Shown piece after piece: positions 41,432 through 50,310 of a stretch of 64,000 nt of DNA. The translations under genes were made by a program, and so were the position numbers. The stretch covers positions 1 through 64,000 of the forward strand of contig DBFJJS010000001.1 in assembly GCA_048393055.1 (NCBI GenBank), written 5' to 3'. Below the pieces are notes generated by a model. That model saw only the letters and a list, made by a program, of their open reading frames with translations, did not search any database and had not been told where the DNA came from. Each line of letters opens with the position of its first letter. Position 1 is the first letter of the stretch. Origin of the DNA: Faeciplasma sp048393055 (GTDB lineage Bacteria; Bacillota; Clostridia; Oscillospirales; Ruminococcaceae).

Positions 41432-42274
41432 TTACCTGCCGAGACCCGTGAGAAATTCCACGGTTTCGGGATCGTAATGAGAGAAGAAAAGGCTTTCCCC
41501 CTCGTCGAGCCTGCGTATGGCGCTCATGTCGTCGTCGGAAAGAGCAAAATCAAACACATCGATGTTTTCTATCATGCGTTCCTTATGCGTTGACTTCGGG
41601 ATGACTACGACGTCAGACTGGAGCAGGAAGCGAAGAGCAACCTGAGCAGATGTCTTGCCATATTTGGCGGCTATTTTTGTCAGCGTCGCATTGTTAAAGA
41701 AGTCCTTGCGGCCCTCTGCAAAGGGTCCCCAGCTTTCGTGCTGAACCCCGTATTTTTTCATGACCTCATGCGCTTTTGCCTGCTGCTGGAACACATGGGT
41801 TTCCACCTGGTTCACGGCCGGAGTTATTTCTACAAACTTGCATATGTCTATAAGGCGGTCGGGATAGAAGTTTGACACTCCTATAGCGCGAAGCTTTCCC
41901 GCCTTATAAGCCTCCTCCATCGCGCGATATGTTCCATAATAGTCGTTAAAGGGCTGGTGTATCAGAAGCAGGTCGATATAATCGGTTTTAAGCTTGCGCA
42001 GAGATTCGTCGATAGAAGCCTTTGCCTTTTCGTAGCCGGCGTTTGAAATCCAAACCTTGGTGGTGATAAACAGCTCGTCTCTGGCGACTCCGCTTTTTGA
42101 TATGGCTTCTCCCACGCCCTCTTCGTTGGCGTACGCCTGCGCGGTGTCGATTGAGCGGTATCCTGTCGAGATCGCGTCCAAAACGCATCTTTCGCACTCC
42201 GCAGGATTTACCTGATACACACCGTAGCCAAGCTTTGGCATTTTAACTCCGTTGTTAAGCGTTACGTATTCCAT
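41432..42274 (-). CDS. Aldo/keto reductase
   Basis: A 280-residue NADPH-dependent aldehyde/ketone reductase. The catalytic tetrad is Asp43 (SIDTAQAY), Tyr48, Lys73 (TTKVW) and His106 (LLIHQPF). The C-terminal IPKSTHKERMIENIDVF is the cofactor-binding segment of AKR5-type proteins. It is divergent from a LysR-type gene, which probably controls it. GGAGG-type RBS (AAGGAGG) precedes the ATG. The -10 is TATAAT (plus 42337-42342) without a good -35, consistent with an activated promoter. Confidence 0.92.
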   Translation of the reverse strand: MEYVTLNNGVKMPKLGYGVYQVNPAECERCVLDAISTGYRSIDTAQAYANEEGVGEAISKSGVARDELFITTKVWISNAGYEKAKASIDESLRKLKTDYIDLLLIHQPFNDYYGTYRAMEEAYKAGKLRAIGVSNFYPDRLIDICKFVEITPAVNQVETHVFQQQAKAHEVMKKYGVQHESWGPFAEGRKDFFNNATLTKIAAKYGKTSAQVALRFLLQSDVVVIPKSTHKERMIENIDVFDFALSDDDMSAIRRLDEGESLFFSHYDPETVEFLTGLGR

Positions 42275-42354
42275 AATAATGCTTCCTCCTTGAATTTATT
42301 TGGGTTATAGAATGTTGCGGTATGTTTTCTGAAATTATTATACCCTGATTCAGC

Positions 42355-42383
42355 TTGACATGGAAGAATCAATATTGTAATAT
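42355..42383 (+). promoter_or_regulatory. LysR-gene promoter with palindrome at its -10 box
   Basis: TTGACA (42355-42360), 17 bases, TAATAT (42378-42383). The palindrome ATATT-GT-AATAT (42372-42383) overlaps the -10 box and could be the autoregulatory LysR site. Confidence 0.6.
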
Positions 42384-42422
42384 CGTATTAACTAAAGCGT
42401 AATACTAAAAGGAGAAATGCGC

Positions 42423-43301
42423 ATGTACAATCCTTTATTAACGGTCTTTGTCTGCGTTGCGGACTGCGGAAGCTTTAATAAGGCTGCCCAGAAGCTGTAC
42501 ATTTCGCCGCCTTCTGTTATGAAGCAGGTCAACTCACTTGAAAATCATCTTGGAATAAAGCTTTTTGAGCGCGGCAGGCAGGGAATACGCCTGACGTCGG
42601 CGGGTAAGGTTGTTTACAGGCACGCCCGTTTTCTCTTCGACTACTCGTTCAAGGCCGTCGAGGAGGCGAAGCAGCAGGAGCTTGCATCCTCAACCACCTT
42701 CTGCATAGGAAGCTCCTTGATGAACCCCTGCAAGCCGTTTATGGACATTTGGTATAAGGTAAATCAGAAGTTTCCGGGCTATAAGCTGCACATCGTCCCG
42801 TTTGACGATACCCACACGGAGATTCTGTCCGAAATCGCGGAGCTGGGTGAAAAATATGATTTTTTGGTGGCAGCCTGCGATTCATCGAAGTGGCTGGAGC
42901 TGTGCAATTTTCATAAGCTCGGTGAATACCGCATGTGCTGTGCGGTGCCGCGCGAGCACAGGCTCGCCTGCAAAAAACGCATTGCCGCCGAGGATCTTTA
43001 CGGCGAGACGCTGATGATGGTAAAAAGAGGAGATTCACGGGCTGTGGACGCCGTTCGCGATGAAATCATGCTTCACCCGCAAATACATATAGAGGATACC
43101 CCGGAGTTTTATGATATGGAGGTTTTTAACCGCTGTGCCCAGACACAAAATGTAATGCTTTCTCTTGAGTGCTGGCAGGACGTTCATCCCGCGCTGGTAA
43201 CGCTTCCGTTTTCCACTAAGCACACCGTTCCTTACGGAATACTGTATTCCAGGGACGCGTCTGATGATGTGCTTAAATTTCTGTCTCTTATAGGTAATTG
43301 A
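42423..43301 (+). CDS. LysR-family transcriptional regulator
   Basis: A 292-residue LysR regulator. The winged helix-turn-helix is at residues about 1-60 (GSFNKAAQKLYISPPSVMKQVNSLE) and the inducer-binding domain at about 90-290. ATG at 42423 is chosen because AAGGAG lies 8 bases upstream; the ATG at 42417 is too close. It is divergent from the aldo/keto reductase and flavodoxin genes, which are the natural targets. The effector is unknown. Confidence 0.9.
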   Translation: MYNPLLTVFVCVADCGSFNKAAQKLYISPPSVMKQVNSLENHLGIKLFERGRQGIRLTSAGKVVYRHARFLFDYSFKAVEEAKQQELASSTTFCIGSSLMNPCKPFMDIWYKVNQKFPGYKLHIVPFDDTHTEILSEIAELGEKYDFLVAACDSSKWLELCNFHKLGEYRMCCAVPREHRLACKKRIAAEDLYGETLMMVKRGDSRAVDAVRDEIMLHPQIHIEDTPEFYDMEVFNRCAQTQNVMLSLECWQDVHPALVTLPFSTKHTVPYGILYSRDASDDVLKFLSLIGN

Positions 43302-43316
43302 TACCCTGTTTAAAAT

Positions 43317-43357
43317 AAAAAGCCGCAAGTCGAAATTACCCGTCCTGCGGCTTTTTT
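43317..43357. terminator. Bidirectional terminator between LysR and CMD genes
   Basis: AAAAAGCCGCA pairs with TGCGGCTTTTTT around a loop of about 18 bases. It has A and T runs on both sides and serves both converging genes. Confidence 0.85.
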
Positions 43358-43369
43358 GATTCATAGCGG

Positions 43370-44125
43370 TTAAACGTTCTTTGTCGCCTCGTTTACACAG
43401 CGAAGAGCATTCAGGCTTCTTGGATAGCCTATATACGGAAGGCACTGCGACACTATCTTTATCAAAAACTCCTTATCGTTGCCTATGCGCATATTGGCGG
43501 CGGCATGAGATATAAGCTGCGGCTCGCATCCCCCCTGAGCGGAAAGAAAACAGAAGGTTATCATTTCGCGCTGTCTGTAATCAAGACCGTTCCGAGTGTA
43601 GTAGTCGCCGAAGCAGTTGTCTGAAAGCCATTTATTGATGTGTCTGCTTTCCTCAGGACCGGACTGGGAAAATCCACGCATTCCTTCGCCGAAAATGTCT
43701 ACTTGTGCCTGCTCTCCCACTTCAAGTCGGGTTTGCGCAGTAGTTGTGGACTGACCCTCCAAAGGAAGCTTTATTCCGCGTGCAGCCAAAATATCGTTAG
43801 CGACATTAAGAAATGGCAGCACGCGTCCGATTCCAAGGTATGCCGTCGCTTGATATACTATTTCCTTAGCTTCGACAGGAGTTACGCCGAGATTAAGCGC
43901 AGCGGAAAGCATGACCTTGTATTCATCGATGCCTTGGCATCCGATGAGCGCAGCGAGAATCGCCATCATGCGCGTTCTGTCGTCCAGATCGTCGTTTCTT
44001 ACGACCTCGTCGAAAGCGAAATTATTAAACCTCTCGATAAACTCGGGATCGGTTTCGGAAAGTGCCGGGCTTTGACCCGGGAACATTTTGTCGTAATACT
44101 GTTTTGATGCTTCTGTAATACTCAT
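43370..44125 (-). CDS. Carboxymuconolactone-decarboxylase-family protein
   Basis: A 251-residue protein of two CMD/AhpD-like units. The first (about 40-115) has RTRMMAILAALIGCQGIDEYKVMLSAALNLGVTPVEAKEI, in which one Cys replaces the CxxC of AhpD. The second (about 165-245) has LDYRQREMITFCFLSAQGGCEPQLISHAAANMRIGNDKE. Homologues are linked to peroxide or quinone chemistry, but the exact reaction is unknown. ATG at 44123-44125 with AGGTGA upstream is preferred to the GTG at 44134. Confidence 0.82.
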   Translation of the reverse strand: MSITEASKQYYDKMFPGQSPALSETDPEFIERFNNFAFDEVVRNDDLDDRTRMMAILAALIGCQGIDEYKVMLSAALNLGVTPVEAKEIVYQATAYLGIGRVLPFLNVANDILAARGIKLPLEGQSTTTAQTRLEVGEQAQVDIFGEGMRGFSQSGPEESRHINKWLSDNCFGDYYTRNGLDYRQREMITFCFLSAQGGCEPQLISHAAANMRIGNDKEFLIKIVSQCLPYIGYPRSLNALRCVNEATKNV

Positions 44126-44211
44126 GGGTTTCACCTGTCCTTTATTAAAGAGTAATCCGTTTTTTCAATTATTAAAATATATAATTTTATACTTATGAAA
44201 ATCTCATCTCG

Positions 44212-45096
44212 TCAATCAATGGAAACGATGTCGTATTCTCTTGTGCCGAGACCGTGCTGAGCGGCGGCTTCAACAGTATGAATGCCGTGGAGCGAGTCCA
44301 TTCGCTTTATCAGCGCTTTCTTTCCGGGGTCGGGTGAGTTTATGACAGCATCGTAGCACGCCTGATCTAAAGCGACAGGATCCGTAGAGGCGAATATCCC
44401 GAGATCTGCCATTTCCGGCTCTGCGGGATTGGAATCGCAGTCGCAGTCTATCGAAAGACGGTTCGCGACGTTGATATACAGCATGTTTTCCGCGCCCTTG
44501 TACTTAATAACAGCCTTGCAGGCGTCAGCCATCGACTCAAGAAAATCGTCCTGCTTTGGTAGCTTGTCGAAAAACTCGGAGGGATTGGTCGTGGCGCCTG
44601 CCGTGTGGATGTACGCCTTTCCGTGCGACGAAGCTATTCCTATGCTGATATTTTTCAATGCGCCGCCGAAGCCTCCCATAGCGTGACCCTTGAAATGCGA
44701 CAGCACAAGCACCGAGTCGTAATCGGCAAAATGCCCGCCTACTATGTCCTTATCAAGGTGGAAGCCGTTTTCGACTGGAAGCTCCATCTCGGAAAATTCG
44801 TCCATGATATCGCATGGGAACGCCGGCTTAAAGCCGTGCTCTTCGATGGCTTTCCAGTGCTCCGCAGGGTCCATCCTTCTTCCGTCGTAGGCTGTGCAGC
44901 ACTCTATAATCGTGCCGCCAAGCGAGTTTACAAGCTTTCCTATAAGCTCAGGGTGCAGATAATTGTTTCCTCCCGGCTCTCCGGTGGATATTTTAACTCC
45001 CACCTTGCCTTTTAGCCCGACGCCAAGAACATTATAGATTTTTACAAGGCTTTCCGGCGTGATTTCTTTTGTAAAGTATACCTTTGCTCTTTCCAT
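44212..45096 (-). CDS. DUF362-family protein
   Basis: A 294-residue DUF362 protein. Characteristic parts are VGVKISTGEPGGNNYLHPELI, FADYDSVLVLSHFKGHAMGGFGGALKNISIG, and the C-terminal region GLGTREYDIVSID. The ferredoxin domain found in some members is absent. Family members are thought to be iron-sulfur-related or redox proteins; their biochemical role is not settled. ATG at 45094-45096 is taken because AAAAGGAG lies upstream and the long N-terminal extension has no such signal. It stands between CMD and LysR genes. Confidence 0.8.
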   Translation of the reverse strand: MERAKVYFTKEITPESLVKIYNVLGVGLKGKVGVKISTGEPGGNNYLHPELIGKLVNSLGGTIIECCTAYDGRRMDPAEHWKAIEEHGFKPAFPCDIMDEFSEMELPVENGFHLDKDIVGGHFADYDSVLVLSHFKGHAMGGFGGALKNISIGIASSHGKAYIHTAGATTNPSEFFDKLPKQDDFLESMADACKAVIKYKGAENMLYINVANRLSIDCDCDSNPAEPEMADLGIFASTDPVALDQACYDAVINSPDPGKKALIKRMDSLHGIHTVEAAAQHGLGTREYDIVSID

Positions 45097-45361
45097 GGTT
45101 TTTCTCCTTTTCATTTTTATAACGTTATTTTGCTTATGAAAGCTTATTAAATTCAGCCTTCCGACAGTAAGCCGTTTTTTAGTCAAAATATCGAAGGATT
45201 TTGTTTTCGTTTTACAAGCGGAGATCGTCGCTAAAGGATGTAATATTGTTTTCAAAAAATATTTTACAGCTTATGATACGGTCTTTCAATATGGATTACG
45301 GAATACTTCTAATCAGTAAAACTTATCTGAAAAGACCATTGCAAACGCAAACTATTACTTT

Positions 45362-46255
45362 TTACCGGGTTTCCGACATAAGCCTGCAAAGCAAATCCGC
45401 AAATTCTTCTATGTAGTAATTCGACTGATCCTTTCGCCAGAACGCGCAGTAGTTGCGCATTATTTGCCTGCCCGACTGATATATCGGCAGCCGGCGGATT
45501 GAAGCACCCTCTTGGGGAAGCGTTCCCACGCTTTCGACAGGAGGAAAGCCCCGGTTGCCTATGGCTAAAAGACGTCCCTCCTCCAAATTCTCCGCAAATA
45601 TATAGCTTCCTCCGAATCCCAGGTTTTTTTGATAGTATTCCTGTTCGGAATTTTGCTGTTCTTTCGAAGTTATCAAAATGCATGGCGTGCGCCTGAGTTC
45701 CTCAATTTCGACATATTCCTTTTTGCTTAATGGGTTGTTAGCCGATATTTCCGCATAGCAGCCGCACCGCGCAAGCTCGTAGTTTACGTATATATCTGAA
45801 AATGCACGGCGCTGGTCGTTTAAGACGATATCTACGCCTCCCAAGCGCAAAAGATCGTAAAGCTCCTCGTGAGTGCCGTTGACGATATTGATCATAACCT
45901 CCGGATACATTTTTGAAAACTGCGCAACCGCCTGATACAGCTCCATACCGCTGTAGCAGCGCAGATACCCGATGCGAAGCTGTAATTCGCTGTCTTTCCC
46001 GAGGCGTTTTGTTTCATGGATGAGTTCGTCCACCTGTTCCAAAACAGCTTTGCAGTGAGAGTAAAAGTATTGACCTGCCGGAGTAACGGTGAACCGTCGG
46101 TTTTCCCTGTGAATAAGCTCGACGCCAAGCTCTCTCTCCAGCGACTGAATCTGCTGAGATATAGCGGACTGGGAAATATAGCACTTCTCCGCAGCCTCGG
46201 TAAAGCTGTTGCAGTCTATGACCGCAGCAAGATATTTCATTTGTCTTAGCAGCAT
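45362..46255 (-). CDS. LysR-family transcriptional regulator
   Basis: A 297-residue LysR regulator. The N-terminal helix-turn-helix is NSFTEAAEKCYISQSAISQQIQSLERELGVELIHR; the effector domain follows from about residue 90. AAAAAAGGAG precedes the ATG. The promoter TTGAAA (plus 46327-46332) and TATAAT (plus 46304-46309) are 17 bases apart on the minus strand. A GTTC/GAAC ladder lies further upstream. Probable target: the downstream DUF362 or CMD genes on the same strand. That is inference from position. Confidence 0.9.
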   Translation of the reverse strand: MLLRQMKYLAAVIDCNSFTEAAEKCYISQSAISQQIQSLERELGVELIHRENRRFTVTPAGQYFYSHCKAVLEQVDELIHETKRLGKDSELQLRIGYLRCYSGMELYQAVAQFSKMYPEVMINIVNGTHEELYDLLRLGGVDIVLNDQRRAFSDIYVNYELARCGCYAEISANNPLSKKEYVEIEELRRTPCILITSKEQQNSEQEYYQKNLGFGGSYIFAENLEEGRLLAIGNRGFPPVESVGTLPQEGASIRRLPIYQSGRQIMRNYCAFWRKDQSNYYIEEFADLLCRLMSETR

Positions 46256-46373
46256 TTCTTACTCCTTTTTTAAACCACCGCAGTTTTTTGCGTTTATTAT
46301 ATAATTATATACAACAGTCCGCTATGTTTCAAGCCGGGTAGACCGCGAAATTATATGCTTTTGCCTAACATAT

Positions 46374-46413
46374 GTTCAGCAGAACATGTTTGTTCTGCCG
46401 AACGTATTCGTTC
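46374..46413. repeat. GTTC/GAAC ladder (18-base period)
   Basis: Five evenly spaced half-sites: GTTC-N4-GAAC-N6-GTTC-N4-GAAC-N6-GTTC (46374, 46382, 46392, 46400, 46410). The last overlaps the stop of the MBL gene. It lies upstream of the LysR promoter and could be an operator or a folded RNA. Confidence 0.55.
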
Positions 46414-47176
46414 ACAGATGAATTTGAAAATCGCTGAAATCAAATATTCCGCAGCCATGCTTAAGTTTGCCCTGCGAATTTAATTTTGAAAGGGCTTTTT
46501 CAATTCTTCCAACGATATCGCATGGGATGTCAAGCCGGTGATGCCCGGGCAGGACGCGGCTAATATTTAAATCGCGTATTTGTCTGACAGATTGCAAAAA
46601 AAGCTGAGGATCGGTAGTGGGGTAAAAAGCGTCGAGACATCCGCTGTATACCAAATCTCCCGAGTACAGATATTTTCTTTCCGTCTCATAAAAGCAGCAG
46701 TGCCCGGGCGAATGCCCCGGCGTATGAATAACGCGAAGAATTCTTCCGCCGAGGTCGATGCAATCTCCGTCATGAAGTATTATTTGCGGCGCACCATGAA
46801 AAACCTGATAGCTGTCTATGCTGAAATCGGACGGGAATTCGCACGGCTTAAGCATCAGGGTGTTTTTTACGGTCTGCACGGGCAGCGGAAATTTTTCGGA
46901 CAACCATTTATTTTCCGCTTCATGAACCGCTATGGCGTCAAAATATTTGTGACCACCGATGTGATCCCAATGCGCGTGAGTAGTCAAAACCGTTACGGGG
47001 AGCGATGTCAGGCGGTCTACGGCTTTCTTAATATCTGAAACGCCGAGCCCGGTGTCTATCAACGCAGCTTTTTCGAAGCCGACCAGCAGATAACAGTGCG
47101 TTTCTTCCCAGTGCTTATATTCGCTGATTGAAAACGTATCTCTGTCAATCTCTTCTATTGTAAACCAGTTGTCCAT
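46412..47176 (-). CDS. Metallo-beta-lactamase-fold hydrolase
   Basis: A 254-residue MBL-fold protein with the metal motif TTHAHWDHIGG at about residues 65-75. Further ligands are in VIHTPGHSPGHCCFY (about 150) and GDLVYSG (about 172), then LPGHHRLD (about 212). The family includes glyoxalase II, lactonases and many hydrolases; the substrate cannot be told. The start is ATG at 47174-47176. Upstream interval 47177-47350 contains no gene. Confidence 0.85.
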   Translation of the reverse strand: MDNWFTIEEIDRDTFSISEYKHWEETHCYLLVGFEKAALIDTGLGVSDIKKAVDRLTSLPVTVLTTHAHWDHIGGHKYFDAIAVHEAENKWLSEKFPLPVQTVKNTLMLKPCEFPSDFSIDSYQVFHGAPQIILHDGDCIDLGGRILRVIHTPGHSPGHCCFYETERKYLYSGDLVYSGCLDAFYPTTDPQLFLQSVRQIRDLNISRVLPGHHRLDIPCDIVGRIEKALSKLNSQGKLKHGCGIFDFSDFQIHL

Positions 47177-47350
47177 TCCATTTTTCCAGCCCTTAATTTG
47201 ATTTCTTTTAAATTATAACACACATGTATCCGCTTTTCCACTAAAAATCCGGTGCGCGGCTGAAAGTATGTGATTGAGTCACGGTAAAGTTTTTAATATG
47301 GCGTATAATATAAGCATAGCCGAAACGGCAGAAGGGAGCGTTATTAAAAA

Positions 47351-49030
47351 ATGAAGGTTGTTATTGTTGGAGGAGTTGCGGGCGGAGCGTCCTGCGCTGC
47401 AAGGCTCAGAAGGCTGGACGAACAAGCTGATATTACGATTTATGAGCGCAGCGGGTATATTTCATACGCTAACTGCGGTTTGCCGTATTACATCGGCGGG
47501 GTAATTACCGACAGGCGCGAGCTTACTCTTCAGACCCCCGGGAGCTTTTATAAAAGATTCAGAGTAAACGTCAGGGTAAGGCACGAGGTGACGGCGATAG
47601 ACACTGAAAACAAGATGGTGAGAGTTAAAAACCTTGAAACCGGCGAGGAGTTGTCCGACAGCTATGACAAGCTGGTGCTTTCCACCGGTGCAAAAGCCGT
47701 AAAGCCTGATATTGCGGGAGCAGACGGCAAAAACGTATTTACCCTCAGAACTGTTGAGGACACCTACAGGATTTACGATTATATCAAGACTGCGGGAGCA
47801 AAATCTGCGGTTGTCATAGGCGGCGGATTTGTCGGAATAGAGCTTGCCGAAAATCTTCGACATGCGGGGCTTGAGGTGACGCTTACAGAGGCCGCGCCGC
47901 AGGCGCTGTCGATATTTGATAGCGACATGGCGGCGCAGATCCATGCGGCGCTGCGCTCAAACGGGATAAGGCTTATTCTTAAAAGCGGGGTTGAAAGCCT
48001 TGAGGGTGGAGTATGCAGGCTTTCAAACGGCATGGCAATATCCGCTGATGTAATGCTTCTTGCCATAGGAGTTACCCCAGACACTTCTCTTGCAAAGAGT
48101 GCCGGACTGGCGACGGGGATAAAAGGAAGCATTATTGTAAACGAAAGGATGGAGACCTCCTGCCCCGATATATACGCGGTGGGTGACGCCGTACAGGTAA
48201 GAAACTTTGTTACGGGTGAAAGCGCCCTGATATCGCTTGCAGGACCCGCAAACAAGCAGGGGAGGATCGCTGCGGACAACATAGCGGGTATTGAAAGCAC
48301 ATATAACGGTACGCAGGGGACGTCCGTAATTAAAATCTTTGACATGACCGCCGCAGCGACCGGAATAAACGAGCGCACCGCAAAGGCTGCCGGCATCGAA
48401 TACGAAAAGGCGATACTTTCTCCGATGTCTCACGCGGGCTACTATCCCGGCGGAAGGGTAATGACCATGAAGGTGCTGTTTGAGCGCTCGGGCGGGAAAA
48501 TACTCGGCGCGCAGATAATAGGCAGCGATGGAGTGGATAAGCGCATAGACGTTATCGCAACGGCTATGCGGACCGGAATGAAGCCTGCGCAGCTTGCAGA
48601 GCTGGAGCTTGCCTATGCACCGCCGTATTCGTCCGCTAAGGACCCGGTAAACATGGCGGGATTTATAATAGACAATGTTATAAGCGGCAGGGTAAAGCAG
48701 TTTTACTATGAGGACGTCGCCTCGCTCAGAACAGACGGCAGCGTATTTTTGCTCGATTCAAGAACGCCGGCGGAATATGCCGCAGGTCACGTCGATGGTT
48801 TTGTGAACATACCTGTAGACGAGCTGCGCGACAGGATATTAGAAGTGCCAAAGGAAAAGCCGGTGTATGTCATGTGTCAGAGCGGTTTAAGAAGCTATAT
48901 CGCTACGCAGATTTTGCGCGGGCTTGGCTATGACGCCTATAACTTTGCCGGCGGATATAGATTTTACTCAATTGTAGCGTCAGATAAAATTGCGTCTGAG
49001 CAAAGTTACCCCTGCGGCATGGACCGCTGA
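47351..49030 (+). CDS. CoA-disulfide reductase / NADH oxidase-type flavoprotein with rhodanese domain
   Basis: A 559-residue fusion. The first 440 residues are a pyridine nucleotide-disulfide oxidoreductase: FAD motif VVIVGGVAGGASCAARLRR, redox-active Cys42 in SYANCGLPYYIGG, NAD motif VVIGGGFVGIELAENL and the second FAD motif IYAVGDAV. Residues about 460-559 are a rhodanese domain with active-site Cys509 in VMCQSGLRS. Homologues (CoADR-RHD) reduce CoA disulfide, persulfides or polysulfide. The likely function is thiol or sulfane-sulfur homeostasis. GGGAG is 11 bases before the ATG. Confidence 0.9.
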   Translation: MKVVIVGGVAGGASCAARLRRLDEQADITIYERSGYISYANCGLPYYIGGVITDRRELTLQTPGSFYKRFRVNVRVRHEVTAIDTENKMVRVKNLETGEELSDSYDKLVLSTGAKAVKPDIAGADGKNVFTLRTVEDTYRIYDYIKTAGAKSAVVIGGGFVGIELAENLRHAGLEVTLTEAAPQALSIFDSDMAAQIHAALRSNGIRLILKSGVESLEGGVCRLSNGMAISADVMLLAIGVTPDTSLAKSAGLATGIKGSIIVNERMETSCPDIYAVGDAVQVRNFVTGESALISLAGPANKQGRIAADNIAGIESTYNGTQGTSVIKIFDMTAAATGINERTAKAAGIEYEKAILSPMSHAGYYPGGRVMTMKVLFERSGGKILGAQIIGSDGVDKRIDVIATAMRTGMKPAQLAELELAYAPPYSSAKDPVNMAGFIIDNVISGRVKQFYYEDVASLRTDGSVFLLDSRTPAEYAAGHVDGFVNIPVDELRDRILEVPKEKPVYVMCQSGLRSYIATQILRGLGYDAYNFAGGYRFYSIVASDKIASEQSYPCGMDR

Positions 49031-49058
49031 GATTTCAGCGTGCGTTTGCGGACTTATC

Positions 49059-49088
49059 TTGACATACCGGCGCTTTGTCGATTATAAT
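49059..49088 (+). promoter_or_regulatory. Promoter of apbE
   Basis: TTGACA at 49059-49064 and TATAAT at 49083-49088 with an 18-base spacer. It is just upstream of the apbE start, so apbE may be transcribed separately from the preceding flavoprotein gene. Confidence 0.75.
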
Positions 49089-49116
49089 TAACCGGCAAAG
49101 CAGAAGGTGAAAGAGA

Positions 49117-50166
49117 GTGTATCAGATGGTAAGGCGCATTTTGGGAGCGGCGGCAATAGCGCTTGCGATTGTTTTTGCAGCGGGGTGCTCCGGCTCTCCC
49201 ACCAGAAGGGAAAAGACGTATCTTGAATTTTTCGATACCGTTTCTCTGATAACTGGCTACGAGGAAGACGAAGACAAATTTAACGAGGTCACAAAGGATG
49301 TCTATGATATTCTTTACGACTATCACCGTCTTGCCGATATTTACAACAGCTATGAAGGGATAAACAATCTTTACACCGTAAACGAAAACGCCGGGGTGTC
49401 GCCCGTGACGGTGGACAGCCGGCTGATAGACATGCTTCTATACGCCAAGAAGCTTTACTCGCTCACCGGCGGAATGTTCGACGTCACCATGGGAGGCGTT
49501 TATTCCATATGGCACGATTACAGGTCGGATGCTGCTTCTGATCCGGACGGCGCGCAGGTCCCCGATATGGATAAGCTTTCAGCTGCCGCGCTTCACTCCG
49601 GATGGGACAATATCGTCATAGACGAAAACGCTCAAAGCGTATACATTTCAGACCCGCAGGCGTCTTTGGATTTGGGCGGAATAGCAAAGGGCTATGCAGT
49701 GGAGCAGGCTGCAAGCTATTTGAGGGAGCAGGGGCTTTCGGGATACGCGCTTAATATCGGCGGAAACATAAGCATAGTAGGAGCAAGGGGAGACGGCAGC
49801 GACTGGACCGTTGGCATACAAAGCCCCGAAGCCGAAGACGGCGAGCCGTATGTGTGCCGGGTGAAGGTAAAGGACATATCGCTTGTGACGAGCGGGGATT
49901 ATCAGAGATACTATTTTGCAGACGGGGTGCGATACCATCACATAATAAATCCCAAAACCCTCATGCCGGAAAACAATTTTCGCGCGGTGACGGTGATGTG
50001 CCGTGACAGCGCGCTTGGCGACTGCCTGTCAACGGCGCTTTTTAACATGAGTCTTGAAGAGGGCAGGGAGCTTTTAGATTCCCTTGAAGGGGTACAGGCC
50101 ATGTGGGTAATGCCGGACGGAAGCACTCAAATGACGGACGGCTTTGAAAGCGTTATTGCAGAATAA
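49117..50166 (+). CDS. apbE: FAD:protein FMN transferase, lipoprotein
   Basis: A 349-residue ApbE enzyme that transfers FMN from FAD to threonine in target proteins on the outer face of the membrane. Residues 1-24 form a lipoprotein signal with lipobox FAAGC (Cys24). Signature parts are YNSYEGINNLYTVNE, LTGGMFDVTMGGVYSIW, ASLDLGGIAKGYAVEQA, GYALNIGGNISIVG and SGDYQRYYFADGVRYHHIINPKTLMP. GTG at 49117 has AAGGTGA 6 bases upstream and is preferred to ATG at 49126. The Rnf subunits RnfG and RnfD, encoded 5 kb away, are the expected targets. Confidence 0.93.
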   Translation: MYQMVRRILGAAAIALAIVFAAGCSGSPTRREKTYLEFFDTVSLITGYEEDEDKFNEVTKDVYDILYDYHRLADIYNSYEGINNLYTVNENAGVSPVTVDSRLIDMLLYAKKLYSLTGGMFDVTMGGVYSIWHDYRSDAASDPDGAQVPDMDKLSAAALHSGWDNIVIDENAQSVYISDPQASLDLGGIAKGYAVEQAASYLREQGLSGYALNIGGNISIVGARGDGSDWTVGIQSPEAEDGEPYVCRVKVKDISLVTSGDYQRYYFADGVRYHHIINPKTLMPENNFRAVTVMCRDSALGDCLSTALFNMSLEEGRELLDSLEGVQAMWVMPDGSTQMTDGFESVIAE

Positions 50167-50268
50167 AAAACGTCTGAAGACGACTTTGGCTTTTGCAAAA
50201 CGTCTGGCTTTGAATTTATCCGCCGCAATCCGCGTTCGCACTTAAGGACCGGTATTAAATCATAGCGT

Positions 50269-50305
50269 AAAATCCCTCACTGCCGTTGTGGCGGTGAGGG
50301 ATTTT
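50269..50305. terminator. Bidirectional terminator between apbE and the Crp/Fnr gene
   Basis: A 16-bp stem (AAAATCCCTCACTGCC with GGCGGTGAGGGATTTT, one G-T) and a 5-base loop. Confidence 0.9.
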
Positions 50306-50310
50306 ATTCT

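Noticed and set aside
46374..46413. LexA/SOS box upstream of the LysR gene
   Set aside because: The Gram-positive box needs GAAC-N4-GTTC; here GAAC and GTTC are separated by 6 bases and only the opposite order has 4.
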